64,000 nt of DNA from Proteromonas lacertae (Eukaryota > Sar > Bigyra > Opalinata > Proteromonadidae), in assembly GCA_002245135.1 (NCBI GenBank), contig NGBS01000590.1, positions 1-64,000 of the forward strand, read 5' to 3'. Each line of letters starts with the position of its first letter. Position 1 is the stretch's first letter. The position numbers and the translations under genes are program-made. The notes under the pieces are model-generated. The model was not told the DNA's origin, did not search any database, and saw nothing but the letters and a program-made list of their open reading frames with translations. Positions 1 to 13,425 of this stretch are shown here, one piece after another.

Positions 1-387
1 TTAAACCTTCCCTTCAATAATCTTTCCGATTTCTCGTAATTTGGAGATGATACGATGACAGGAACCCATAGACATATAAGGCATTACAATCCATAGATAA
101 TTCTTCGTGACGAAGCTTGCATAACACTCTAAAACATTTGGATGTTTACAGCTCTTCATTGTCGCTACCTCTTTTTGGATATCTTCTAAAGAGATTGACA
201 AGTTATCAAGGTTTAAATCTTTATAGCGACTGTTTCTCCTTTGGTTGGACAAAACGCTTTATAAACACTAGCAAAAGCTCCCTAGCATAAAATACTCAAT
301 AGTTTAATATACTTTTCCAATCAATCCATAAAGAGTATAAGCCTCTTCAGCTACAGGCCATTCATTGCTATCTATTGTATCTGCCAT
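1..387 (-). CDS. STE20-family protein kinase (OSR1/SPAK-like), 5' part
   Basis: N-terminal lobe of a serine/threonine kinase, cut by the window edge. The ATG at 387 opens a short leader (MADTIDSNEWPVAEEAYTL), then an intron at about 300-330 interrupts the glycine loop, whose second half reads GAFASVYKA. The VAIK lysine follows. The segment SISLEDIQKEVATM then HPNVLECYASFV matches the N-lobe of germinal-centre-kinase VI proteins (OSR1, SPAK, fray), where the equivalent region sits between the lysine strand and the hinge. One T appears to be missing in a T-run near 225, which breaks the frame between VAIK and LNLDNLS. OSR1/SPAK kinases act in osmotic and ion-transport signalling below WNK kinases; whether that role holds here is inferred. 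It diverges from OLA1 over 155 bp. Confidence 0.75.
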
Positions 388-542
388 TAACAAAATAGAA
401 GAGAATAAAAAATGTTTTCAAGCCTGTTTTGAGTGAAAAAAAGTGGCTTTCATTCACCTTTTGATTGGATAAAAACTGGCCAAACTCAACTTTTTGCCCG
501 AACTCACTCAAACTTTCATTCAATTTGATTTTTTGCTTTAAA

Positions 543-1793
543 ATGCCAAAAAAAGATAAAGATGAGGAACCTAAAAAACATGTTGTATTAGGAAGACCAG
601 GTATATCTGAAAACATTAATTTTTATAGGAAACAATGTGAAAATCGGAATTGTTGGTTTGCCAAACGTAGGTAAATCATCATTCTTCAATACACTTTCAA
701 AATTAAATGTATTTATAAATGATAATATTGTAATAATTTTAGGTTGCAGCTGAGAATTACCCTTTCTGTACAATTGAACCAAATGAAGCACGTGTAGCAG
801 TTCCAGATAAAAGATTCGACCAATTATGTGATTTTCACAAACCAAAAAGTATTGTTCCAGCAGCATTAGCAGTTACTGATATTGCTGGTTTAGTGAGAGG
901 TGCTTCCGAAGGTGCAGGTTTAGGTAACGCTTTCTTGTGTCACATATTCGAGCATGTGATGCCATTTATCATGTAGTTAGAGCATTTGATGACCCAGATG
1001 TTACTCATGTTGAAGAATCTGTAGATCCAATAAGAGATATGCAAATTATCCATGATGAATTATTAAAGAAAGATATCGAAACAATTGACAAGCAATTGAA
1101 AACATGGAGAAAGTAGTTTTAAGAGCAAATAATTCAAAAGAAAAGAAAGATGAATATGCAATTTTGAAGAAGATTCGAGAATATTTAGACCAGAATAAAG
1201 ATATAAGAAGTGGTAATTGGGATGCTAAAGAAATAGATGTATTGAATAATTACTATTTATTAAGCTCAAAACCAATGATTTACTTGGTTAATTAAGTGAA
1301 AATAATTACATTAAAAAGAAAGGCAAATGGTTATTACCCATTAAAGAATGGATTGATAAAAGAGGAAATGGTGAAACAATGATTCCATTCAGTGCAAAAT
1401 TTGAAGAAAAAGTTTTGAGTTTTGGAACACCAGAAGAAGTGGAAAGTTTTTATAAAGAAGTTGGTGCAAAAACTGTTTTACCGAAAATCATTAATTTTGG
1501 TTATCATGCTTTGAATTTAATTCATTTCTTCACCGCTGGTCCTGATGAAGTTAAATGTTGGACTATTAAACAAGGAACTTTAGCTCCACAAGCTGCTGGT
1601 GTAATTCACACAGATTTTGAACAAGGTTTTTATTTGTGCTGAAGTTTATTCATTTGAAGTATTTTTACAATATAAAAATGAAGCTGCAATTAAAGCTGCT
1701 GGTCAAATGAAACAAGAAGGTAGAAAATATGAAGTAAAAGATGGTGATATTATCTTCTTCAAATTTAATGTCACTACTCAAAAGAAGAAGTAG
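543..1793 (+). CDS. OLA1: Obg-like ATPase OLA1 (YchF family)
   Basis: Cytosolic translation-associated P-loop ATPase of the YchF family. Start codon 543 gives [12 protein letters not shown], then LGRPG, the P-loop [25 protein letters not shown], the switch [19 protein letters not shown], the ATP-specificity motif NLSE and the TGS-domain ending with [11 protein letters not shown]. Two introns are clear: 601-628 (28 nt, phase 1) and 709-742 (34 nt). Four frame breaks disturb the ORF, near 945 (2 extra nt), 1090 (one A missing), 1292 (one T missing, inside NLSE) and 1629 (one extra T). All lie in short homopolymers or an AT repeat, and the protein is otherwise complete and conserved, so I treat them as probable sequence errors rather than decay. 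It faces the PKG gene tail to tail. Confidence 0.92.
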
Positions 1794-1984
1794 AATTTTT
1801 GATTAAGTAACATATTTTGTATTATTTTATGGGGTTATAAAGTGAAATCAAATCGAATTTACAAAATATAAAAACAAATTGGAATATTATTATTAATAGA
1901 ATTATATAAATAAATATTAAATAATTTATTTGAATAAAAGTCATACAATAGGGGAATAGAAAACATATAAAAAATACTTTTTCC

Positions 1985-5093
<3,109 letters not shown>

Positions 5094-5313
5094 TCTCGAT
5101 TTTTTATAAAACGATAAATTTATCAAACCAAAATCGAGCTGAATTTTCAGTTTTTTTTTTATTTCTCGTTAAAGGAGAAGCTATTTTCTTATTTTTTAAT
5201 GATCAAACTTTATATGTATTATATATTACCTTTTAAGTGATAGTAATGGAGAAAATAAACCCATACAAAACAGAATATTAAACTAATTATATAAAAAATA
5301 AATATTAATTATC

Positions 5314-5768
5314 CTAACCGCTACATTCTTTACCATTTCCTAATTTCTTACCACAGTGACTGCAGTAATGTGTTCTATTAGAATATTATAAACAAATAAG
5401 TAATACGGTCTTCTGAATGCAGGAATACATAATAGAATGCATGAGAAGAACACAATGATAAAGAATAAAGCACAAACTAATGCAGCTCTATGGAAAACAT
5501 ATTACAAATATTTAATCATACAACATAGGACCAACTTGACGTCTTACTTCTGTTGGACCAACATAATGACAATATGGACATTCTACCACAACTGGTCTAT
5601 TATTAAAAATAACAAGAATATAACATACGCTGGTCCAAATGCAACATCATTCACTTGAAGAGCAGCTGCTTGAGTACTTGGTTGCATAGCAAGTGGTTGT
5701 TGAACAACTACACTTGTTGGTTGTGTTGTTGTTGTTGAAGTTGTAGAAACTTGTTCAAATTCTGGCAT
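5314..5768 (-). CDS. LITAF-domain membrane-associated zinc protein
   Basis: About 113 residues in three or four short exons, all spliced by 29-34 nt introns without frame breaks. A T/Q/P-rich N-terminus (MPEFEQVSTTSTTTTQP) precedes the LITAF domain: first zinc knuckle VVVECPYCHYVG (C-x2-C), a hydrophobic helix with paired cysteines (LVCALFFIIVFFSCILLC), then the second knuckle HYCSHCGKKLG and the stop at 5314. LITAF/CDIP-type proteins sit on the cytosolic face of endosomal membranes as monotopic zinc proteins and help in lysosomal trafficking. Separate exons hide it from a simple ORF view. High confidence in the domain; the cellular role is by family analogy. Confidence 0.85.
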
Positions 5769-6143
5769 TATTATAAGTAATGTGAAAATGAGGAATAAAA
5801 CCAATCACACTTTCAATAACATGATATATGATGTGATATATGTGATACGAAGCAATAACCGCTAGTATGGTGAATCATAGTGATAAGTATTGTGATTAAG
5901 TTAGGATAAGAATAAAAAATGTTTTATTTGTTAATAGATATACTTAAATAGATATGAAAGCATAATCCAAATTAATAACTGTATAAATGGATAATTTTTA
6001 CCTGTAAATATAATTCCAAACTCATTAATAAATACATGAAACTATTATAATAATTAATCAATCATTGAATCACTCTAAAAATGAAAAAATCATTTACTAA
6101 TATGTTTGACTACTGTTTGAGACACAGTTCATTTATAAAAAGA
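5769..6143. other. intergenic region between divergent genes
   Basis: AT-rich sequence between the LITAF gene (-) and the first legumain gene (+). It presumably holds both promoters. An in-frame upstream ATG at 6081 could extend the legumain by 21 residues, but the signal peptide begins at 6144. No conserved element was recognised. Confidence 0.5.
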
Positions 6144-7448
6144 ATGAATAAATTTCTCATTATCGCTCTACTTTTATGTGTTGTTTCAGCTGACACTTGG
6201 AATGTTATTGTCGCTGGATCATACCAATACAAAAATTATCGTCATCAAGCTGATGCTTGTCACAATTATCAAATTTTAAAACGAAATGGTATTCCTGAAG
6301 ATCATATAATCTTGTTTATGTATGATGATGTTGCTTATGCTGAAGAAAATCCATTTAAAGGACATTTATATAACCAAATTGGTGAAGATCCTGAAGATGT
6401 ATACGATGGATGTAAAGCTTCCTACACTGGAAAGAAGATCACTCCAGAAGTATATTTAGCAGTATTGATGGGAGATGTAGAAAAAGTTCGAAATTTGACA
6501 GGAATAGAAAACCCTCCAGTGTTAAGAAGTACAAAAGACGATTTAGTATTTCTATCTTTCTTTGATCATGGTTCTGAATTAGTCGTAGGCTTTCCCGATG
6601 ATCACTTACACGCTGATGATCTATTACATACCTTTGAAGAAATGCATGCTAAAAACAGTTATAAGAAATTAGTATACTATATGGAAAGTTGTCAATCTGG
6701 ATCAATGTTTGAAAATATCTTACCAACTAATCTCAGCATTTACGCAACAACTCCAACTCATCCATATGAACCATCTTGGGGATATTATTGTGATGGTTTA
6801 ACTAAGGGTGTGTATATGGAGACTTGTATGGGTGATTTATTTGCTTGTACTTGGATGGAAAAGGCTGATGAACATGATAAAAATGAAACATTATATTCTC
6901 ATTTCCAATTCATATTGAAGAATGTAACTAAATCTCATCCTCAACAATATGGTGATTTAACATTCTTAAATGATTCTTTATGGGATTATTTAGGAACTAA
7001 AGACAACAAAGAGAATGTTGTTCCAAATAAGAAACATTTAAGAAACAATAAGAAAGAAGAAATAATTCAAATTCCAATTGACAGTACAGCTGCAACAATC
7101 AAATATTTACATAATAAATTAAGTCATGCTAAAAGTGTAGAAGAAAAACGAAAAGTAGAGATGATGATGAATGAAGAAGAAGAAATGAGACGAGATATAA
7201 ATTTGAAATTTATGAAAATCATAAAGAAGTTGAATTATGAAAATTATGGTGCAATGAAGAAAGTTCGACAACCATCTCATTTAAGACATTGTTATTATAA
7301 AGCGATTGATACATATCGAGATAATTGTGGTTTTAACGAATATGCTTTCAACTATTATCACAGTTTGATGAATTTATGTTCTTTTGAGAATGGTAAGTCT
7401 GAAAATATCGTTAATGCTATTAAATCAGTATGTTCAAAAAGTAATTAA
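6144..7448 (+). CDS. legumain-like asparaginyl endopeptidase (C13), active-type
   Basis: Lysosomal or secreted cysteine protease cleaving after Asn. From ATG 6144 the protein starts with a clear signal peptide (MNKFLIIALLLCVVSA), then DTWNVIVAGS and NYRHQADACHNYQ, the hallmark first strand of C13 peptidases. The catalytic dyad is intact: His142 in FFDHGS and Cys183 in YYMESCQSGSM. The C-terminal prodomain ends with the conserved cysteine pattern HCYYKAIDTYRDNCGFNEYA and SLMNLCSF. Its length (434 aa) is normal for legumain. It is uninterrupted, has no visible intron and lies 73 bp upstream of a second, degenerate legumain in the same direction. Likely made as a self-inhibited zymogen activated at acid pH, as known for the family. 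Confidence 0.93.
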   Translation: MNKFLIIALLLCVVSADTWNVIVAGSYQYKNYRHQADACHNYQILKRNGIPEDHIILFMYDDVAYAEENPFKGHLYNQIGEDPEDVYDGCKASYTGKKITPEVYLAVLMGDVEKVRNLTGIENPPVLRSTKDDLVFLSFFDHGSELVVGFPDDHLHADDLLHTFEEMHAKNSYKKLVYYMESCQSGSMFENILPTNLSIYATTPTHPYEPSWGYYCDGLTKGVYMETCMGDLFACTWMEKADEHDKNETLYSHFQFILKNVTKSHPQQYGDLTFLNDSLWDYLGTKDNKENVVPNKKHLRNNKKEEIIQIPIDSTAATIKYLHNKLSHAKSVEEKRKVEMMMNEEEEMRRDINLKFMKIIKKLNYENYGAMKKVRQPSHLRHCYYKAIDTYRDNCGFNEYAFNYYHSLMNLCSFENGKSENIVNAIKSVCSKSN

Positions 7449-7521
7449 TCGTAAGAACATTTTGTTATTGTTGTTTTTGATGTTTTTAATATTAATAAAC
7501 GAATATATTTTTATAAATAAA

Positions 7522-8877
7522 ATGTTGTTTTTCGTTTTTCTCGTGATATTAAGCTTTGCTTCTGCTTATAATTATGCGTTACTAATAGTTGGTACTAAAG
7601 GTTATCCAAATTATCGTCATCAAGCTGAAGCATGTAGATTAGGCCATATGCTTCTTGATAAAGGGATTAAGTCGCCTCATTTAGTTATATTTTCTTACAA
7701 TGATGCAGTTAATGCAGATGAAAACCCTTTCAAAGGTGAACTATATTCTGATCCAGATTCAAATAAAGAATTGTATAGTGGATGTGACATTGATTATTCT
7801 GGTGACAATGTTAATGCTATGAATATAATAGATGTTCTATTAGGAAGATCATCCAATATTGAGAAATTTAGTGGAATGAAAGAAGCTAAAGTGTTTAATA
7901 CAACAAATAATGATAATATATTTATAGCTTATTTTGGTGAAGGTGATAATAATAGTTTATATCTACCCAATTCAAAATTAGGAATTAATGATTTAATCGA
8001 TACATTTAAGGTTATGTATAAGAATAAGTTGTATAATGGAATATATTTATTAATACAATCAACTGGATCTAATTATATAATGGATAATTTACCAGATAAT
8101 ATGAAAATATATAGTTTGACATCTTCCACTTCAAATCCAATTTTCTGCTCAATTAATGAAGAGTCAGTCAAAATAAAGAGAGCAATAATGAATACATGTT
8201 TAAATGATTTATTAATATATAAAATAATACGATTTTATGAATTACATAATGGAATAGTGTTGATCAAAGAAATGTATAATGAATTAAAAAATCAAAATAT
8301 TTCTCTTCTTATTGAGAATGGTGATTTAAAAAGAATGTCCAATTATCCAATTGATATGTTTTTAGATTCAAATTATGGCAGAGAATTTGAAAATAAATAT
8401 ATTGATAGTTTCAATGTTCAGAAACGAACAGATTTAGCATCAGAGAATAATGGTTTATTTAATGAAGTAAAAGGCATGCCACAACGTGATGTAAAATTAT
8501 TTACACTAAATAGAATGTTTAATAATACAGTAGATGAAAAGAGAAAAGAAACATTAATGCAACAGATTAAAGAAGAAGAACACTATATTAATATTACAGA
8601 TGTGAGATTTACTGAATTGGTGAAGTATGTTGTAAAGTCTAAAGATCCCTTAGTTATTGATCATTTGCTATCTCAACAGAAGAACAAAAGAAGTGATGAC
8701 AGAAGGTGTTATTATGATATGGTGAAGAAATATATCAAGCAATGTGGACCTTCTAAGGAGTATGCTTTGCATTATTATCATGTGTTGATTAATATTTGTA
8801 ATTATCTGTATGGAGATGTTGAAGAGATAAGTAGAGGTATTGATGATGTTTGTCAAAGGTTGAAATTATTTAATTGA
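7522..8877 (+). CDS. legumain-like pseudoprotease (both catalytic residues lost)
   Basis: 451 residues from ATG 7522, chosen because it starts a good signal peptide (MLFFVFLVILSFASA). The fold is kept: YNYALLIVGTKG, NYRHQAEACRLGHML, ENPFKGELYSDP and the full C-terminal prodomain with RCYYDMVKKYIKQCG and VLINICNYLYG. The active-site motifs are gone: the DHG histidine loop reads YFGEGDN (Glu140 in place of His) and the ES/AC-x-SGS cysteine loop reads LIQSTGSNY (Gln179 in place of Cys). The reading frame is open over the whole length, unlike many neighbours with indels, so it looks maintained. It may be an inhibitor, chaperone or substrate trap for active legumains encoded next to it; that is inference. 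It reads in tandem with the active gene 73 bp upstream. Confidence 0.88.
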   Translation: MLFFVFLVILSFASAYNYALLIVGTKGYPNYRHQAEACRLGHMLLDKGIKSPHLVIFSYNDAVNADENPFKGELYSDPDSNKELYSGCDIDYSGDNVNAMNIIDVLLGRSSNIEKFSGMKEAKVFNTTNNDNIFIAYFGEGDNNSLYLPNSKLGINDLIDTFKVMYKNKLYNGIYLLIQSTGSNYIMDNLPDNMKIYSLTSSTSNPIFCSINEESVKIKRAIMNTCLNDLLIYKIIRFYELHNGIVLIKEMYNELKNQNISLLIENGDLKRMSNYPIDMFLDSNYGREFENKYIDSFNVQKRTDLASENNGLFNEVKGMPQRDVKLFTLNRMFNNTVDEKRKETLMQQIKEEEHYINITDVRFTELVKYVVKSKDPLVIDHLLSQQKNKRSDDRRCYYDMVKKYIKQCGPSKEYALHYYHVLINICNYLYGDVEEISRGIDDVCQRLKLFN

Positions 8878-8958
8878 TTGTTATTTAATGAGTTTTTTTG
8901 TTTTTTAATTATGAAACGAATCTATTTTTGTAATGCAAAATAGAATATAATTCTTTTG

Positions 8959-10422
8959 ATGAAAAAAAGAGAAAGAACTGAGATGGATGAAGAAATAAAA
9001 AAGTGTTTTTGTATTTCTTTATGTATTTATTTATTAGCTGAAAATGAACAAACAATCTTATCAAGAAGTGGTCCTATTTTCGGTGATGAAGGAATGCAAG
9101 CTATTAAAGATTCATTTGTTATTATAGTAGGACTTGGAGGAGTTGGTATAATTACTTTAATTATGTTGTAGGAAGTCATGCTACAAATATGATTGCTAGA
9201 TCAGGAGTAAGAAAGATTAGAATAATTGATTTTGATGTATTGACTTATTCATCCTTGAATCGACATGCTGTAGCCACTTTAGTTGATGTTGGCAAAGCTA
9301 AAGTATTGATTTACATTTAATTTATATATCCATTTAGGTTGATGTCCTTAAGAACTATATATTCCAATTTTCTCCATTCTGTGAAGTGGATGCAAGAAAT
9401 GAAATGTTCTGTGAAGAAAAAGCTGAAGAATTATTATCAGGTAATCCTACTTATGTATTGGATTGTATTGATGATGCAAATACTAAAATTAGTTTAATTT
9501 CATATTGTTTAAATCATAATATTCCCATCTTATCATCCTTAGGAGCTGCAGCTAAAATTGATCCTACAAAAATATATATTGGAAATCTACAAAATGTTAG
9601 AAGTATTTTTCTATTTTCTATTCTTTTAATTAGATGATGGTTTAGCAAGTAAATTGCGTTTTAAATTACGAAAATGTTGTCCAAAATCATTAGAAGAATT
9701 AGAAGTAGTATATAGTAGTGAATCGCCAGTAATAAGTCTACTACCATTAGATAACAAATCAAAAGTATAATTTTATTATTTTATTTATTTATTTATTTAA
9801 TTATTAGGATGAAGCTCCACAAAATAGAGGAGGTCATGAATATATGAGAACAAGAATATTACCAGTACTTGGGACAATTCCAGCCATATTTGGTCAAACT
9901 ATGGCAAACCATGTAATTAATCAAATATCAAAGTTGAAATATATGCCATCTGCAGCTCCACATATAGGAAAAGATATTCGTATAATTGTATTATTTTAAT
10001 TGTTATTTAATAGGATGTAAATTATATTCACATCTATTACAAAGAGAACAAAATATATATAAAAGTGAGTATATTTTGATTCTTTTATTTTTTTTGTAGT
10101 ATGAATAATATCAATTTCAACCAATGGGATATTGATTATATAGTTCAAGAAATATGGCATCATCGTTCACCAATCAGTGGAGAAGCATTAGGTGTAAGAT
10201 TAATGGAATTAGTAAGATGGGATAAAGATAAACCATCTGATTGTACTAATTTAGTGTTAATGACAAAGGATGAAATGATCAAACATGATAATATGAAATC
10301 ATTAGATGAATATGATAGTGAAATTGTATATTATTGTTATTATTTTATATTAGAGAAAGAAAATTGAAGATAGACTTACTTTAGTTGGAAATTGGGAAGC
10401 TAGAAGTAGAGGTGAAATTTAA
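8959..10422 (+). CDS. tRNA threonylcarbamoyladenosine dehydratase (TCD1/2, TcdA/CsdL family)
   Basis: E1-like enzyme that cyclises t6A to ct6A at position 37 of ANN-decoding tRNAs using ATP. Assembled across eight introns, all clean: 9011-9037, 9146-9171, 9303-9337, 9603-9633, 9765-9807, 9980-10013, 10069-10099 and 10326-10353 (26-43 nt). Motifs in order: RSGPIFGDEGMQAI, the nucleotide loop GLGGVGSHAT split by the second intron, DFDVLTYSSLNRHAV, DCIDDANTKISLI, SLGAAAKIDPTKI, then GTIPAIFGQTMANHV and the long eukaryotic C-terminal part with YIVQEIWHHRSPISG, ending LVGNWEARSRGEI. No frame break was found. The yeast homologues are attached to the mitochondrial outer membrane; no membrane segment is obvious here. 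It converges with the third legumain, 47 bp apart. Confidence 0.93.
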
Positions 10423-10450
10423 AATAACAAGAAAATTTAAAAATAATAAT

Positions 10451-10763
10451 TTCTTATTCTTACAATTATTTAATATGGTAAACTTTTACAAACTTCTTTC
10501 ATTGAATCTATTATTGAAGAACTCTTCCCATCACTGAAGTCACATAAATTCATTAACACAGGATAATATTTTAAAGTATATTCACGAGTTTTACCACAAT
10601 AGTTCTTTCGAGCTTCAATCAACTCATAATAACATTCTTTATTAGCAGAATAAGATGGACCACTATTCAATATTTTAGATTTCATTTTCTCATTTCCTCC
10701 TGTCACTTTATTCACCAATAAATTAAATCGATTATCAGTTACTCGACGATAATTTTCTTCTTC
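10451..10763. repeat. duplicated legumain 3' end, copy 1
   Basis: About 313 bp almost identical to 11877-12190, spanning the last ~95 codons, the stop and the start of the 3' flank of two tandem legumain genes. Only a few differences were seen (for example CC/CCC near the stop and ATTTTC/ATTCTC). Upstream of this tract the two genes diverge sharply. Confidence 0.85.
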
Positions 10764-11790
10764 ATTAAACATTGATAAATATTTACTTCTCTCTTTTTCA
10801 TTTTTACTTTCACTTAATTTATTCTTTAAGAATGTCATATAAACATCTTGACTTTTTACAGCTCTTGAATAGGATTTTATTCTAGGATTTCTTACTTCAC
10901 CTCTTAATGATTTTCGATTGTTATTATTTCCATTTCCAATAAAATCCCAAATTGATTCATTCAGCCATTTTAAATCACCAAATTGTTGAGGATGACTCAT
11001 ATCTGTTCCTTTTAATATTATCTTTCCATTGATCTTTCAAATTTTCATCTTTCTTGTTTAAATCTGTATCTTCCATCCATACTACTGAGAATAAATCTCC
11101 TAAACAAGTGTCGATATATTGTCCTTTAACTATTTCATCACAATAAGCAGCCCAAGATGATTCTTCAGCATTTGAAGCTGTTACTGCATAAATGTTCATA
11201 TTATCTCGCATTTCTGCAAACATACTTCCACTATAACAAGCTTCCATATAATACACTATCTTTTTATACATCTTTTTATTTTGCATAATTCTAAAAATAT
11301 TCATTAAATCCTTTGACTTAAAATCATCATCCAAATCGGGAAAACATAACACATCAGGTGCACCATGATCAAAGAATGATAAGAATACTGTATCTTCTTC
11401 TGTACTTTTTAACACTACTGGATCTTTAATTCCTGTTACATTTCGAATTGTATCTACATCTCCTGTCAAAACAGCTTTATAAACTGTTGGATTTACATCC
11501 TTCATTCGATAAGTAGCTTTACAGCCTTCATAAACATCTGGAGGGTTTTCACCTGGTTGATTGTATAAATGTCCTCGTAATACATTGTTAGGATCATTTG
11601 CAATATCATCATATGATATTAAGATGATATGATCTTCTGGAATGCCATGTGCTTTATGAAGTTGATAAGAATGACAAGCGTCAGCTTGATGACGGTAGTT
11701 CCAATAACAGTATGATCCAACTAAAATAACAGCCCATTGATCACAAGAGACAACTGCCAATAATGCAATATAGAAGTAAATAAACTTCAT
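10470..11790 (-). CDS. legumain-like asparaginyl endopeptidase, active-type
   Basis: Signal peptide MKFIYFYIALLAVVSC from ATG 11790, then DQWAVILVGSYCYWNYRHQADACHSYQ. Catalytic His is in SFFDHGAPD and catalytic Cys in YYMEACYSGSM; the prodomain contains ECYYELIEARKNYCG and VLMNLCDF and the protein ends SLPY. One frame break near 11010, in a TATTAAAAGG stretch, splits the ORF between the catalytic domain and the linker before SHPQQFGDLKWLNES; the rest aligns with the other legumains without gaps, so an indel error or a very recent lesion is likely. Its 3' end is nearly identical to that of the next legumain gene. A TCAAGCC element lies about 30 nt upstream of the ATG. Confidence 0.9.
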
Positions 11791-11876
11791 TTTTAAAAAT
11801 GAGACACAAACTTATTTTAGGCTTGATTAAAAAATATTTAACAAGTTATTAGAATATAACGAATTTAATAATATTT

Positions 11877-12190
11877 TCTTATTCTTACAATTATTTAATA
11901 TGGGTAAACTTTTACAAACTTCTTTCATTGAATCTATTATTGAAGAACTCTTCCCATCACTGAAGTCACATAAATTCATTAACACAGGATAATATTTTAA
12001 AGTATATTCACGAGTTTTACCACAATAGTTCTTTCGAGCTTCAATCAACTCATAATAACATTCTTTATTAGCAGAATAAGATGGACCACTATTCAATATT
12101 TTAGATTTCATTCTCTCATTTCCTCCTGTCACTTTATTCACCAATAAATTAAATCGATTATCAGTTACTCGACGATAATTTTCTTCTTCT
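11877..12190. repeat. duplicated legumain 3' end, copy 2
   Basis: Partner of the tract at 10451-10763. The boundary at 12190 is abrupt: beyond it the linker between protease and prodomain differs in nearly every codon. Such a patch is typical of gene conversion rather than of uniform divergence after duplication. Confidence 0.85.
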
Positions 12191-13216
12191 TTTAGTGTTG
12201 ATATTAACTCAGATTTATACTTTTCATTATTAGATGATTGGATCATACTCTTTAAAGTATACATATATACGTCTCTACTACTAATCTCAGATTTAGGTGA
12301 TTTTATTCTGGGATTTCTTATTTCACCTCTTAATGATTTTCGATTGCTATTATTTCCATTTCCAATAAAATCCCAAATTGATTCATTCAACCAACTAAGT
12401 TCTCCTATCTGTTGAGGAGAACTTCTTGTAACTCCTTTTGTTATAATATTCCATTGATCTGATAGTGTTTCATCTCTCTTATTCAAATCTGTATCTTCCA
12501 TCCATACAATTGAAAATAAATCTCCTAAACAAGTGTGATAATTCTCTCCTCTTACTGTATCAGTTTTATCACAATAAGCCGCCCATGATGATTCATCTCT
12601 AGTAGCGGCTGTAACTGCATATATGTTTAATCCATCTACTCCGTTAAACATACTTCCACTATAACATGCTTCCATATAATATACCAATTTCTTGTACATT
12701 TTTTTATAGTACATTTTATGTAGAGTAGTTACTAACAAATCATTACTTAATTCTGAACCATCTGGGAAACAAATTATATATGGACCACCATGATCAAAGA
12801 ATGTTAAAAACACTGTGTCGTTCTCATTACTTTTTCAAAACTGGAGGATTGGTTCTTCCTGTTAAATTCTTCACTGTATCTACATCTCCTGTTAAAACAG
12901 CTCTATAGACTGCTGGAGTTACTTCATTTTCTCTATAGGATATTTCACAACCGTCATAAACATCGGGAGGATTATCACCTGGTTGATTATAAATATGTCC
13001 AGGGAAAGGATTAGCACTATGATTAGCAATATCATCATATGCTAATAAAATAATATGGTCTTTTGGAATTCCATGTGCTTTATGTACTTGATAAGCATGA
13101 CAAGCGTCAGCTTGATGACGATAGTTAAACCATGTATGTGAACCTGCTAAAATCACAGCCCACTGGTCAGCTGATACTAATATGGCTGATAAGAAGAAAA
13201 AAACTAAAATTTTCAT
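11895..13216 (-). CDS. legumain-like asparaginyl endopeptidase, active-type
   Basis: Paralogue in tandem with the previous gene. The start at 13216 opens the signal peptide MKILVFFFLSAILVSA; the upstream in-frame ATG at 13273 would place a basic stretch before it and is less likely. NYRHQADACHAYQ, the His loop TFFDHGGPY and Cys loop YYMEACYSGSM are all present. Two homopolymer shifts occur: one extra A near 12833 (VLK-SNENDTVFL) and one extra C near 11901. Without the second, the protein would end SLPY with a TAA at 11895-11897, exactly like its sister; as written the frame runs on to 11827. It has the same prodomain, and TCAAGCC lies about 35 nt upstream of the ATG. Confidence 0.9.
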
Positions 13217-13425
13217 TTTAGAATTGAATGTGGAACACAAACCTTTTCTTGGCTTGATCTTTTTTCTTTTCATTATGATTAATATTTTATGATAAACACA
13301 CTAATTTAATAATCAACATAATCTTGATGTTAAAATATTTATATTTTTTTCAATTTTAATGATTCATAATTCATAAATTTCTTTATTACATATAACTTGA
13401 ATATTTGAAGTATACATGCATTTTA

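Noticed and set aside
368-866. Minus-strand ORFs opposite OLA1
   Set aside because: They are shadows of the conserved OLA1 exons and show no domain of their own.
6144-13216. Legumain cluster as GPI8 (GPI transamidase) genes
   Set aside because: They have the legumain C-terminal prodomain cysteines and no C-terminal membrane helix, so they are legumains rather than GPI8.
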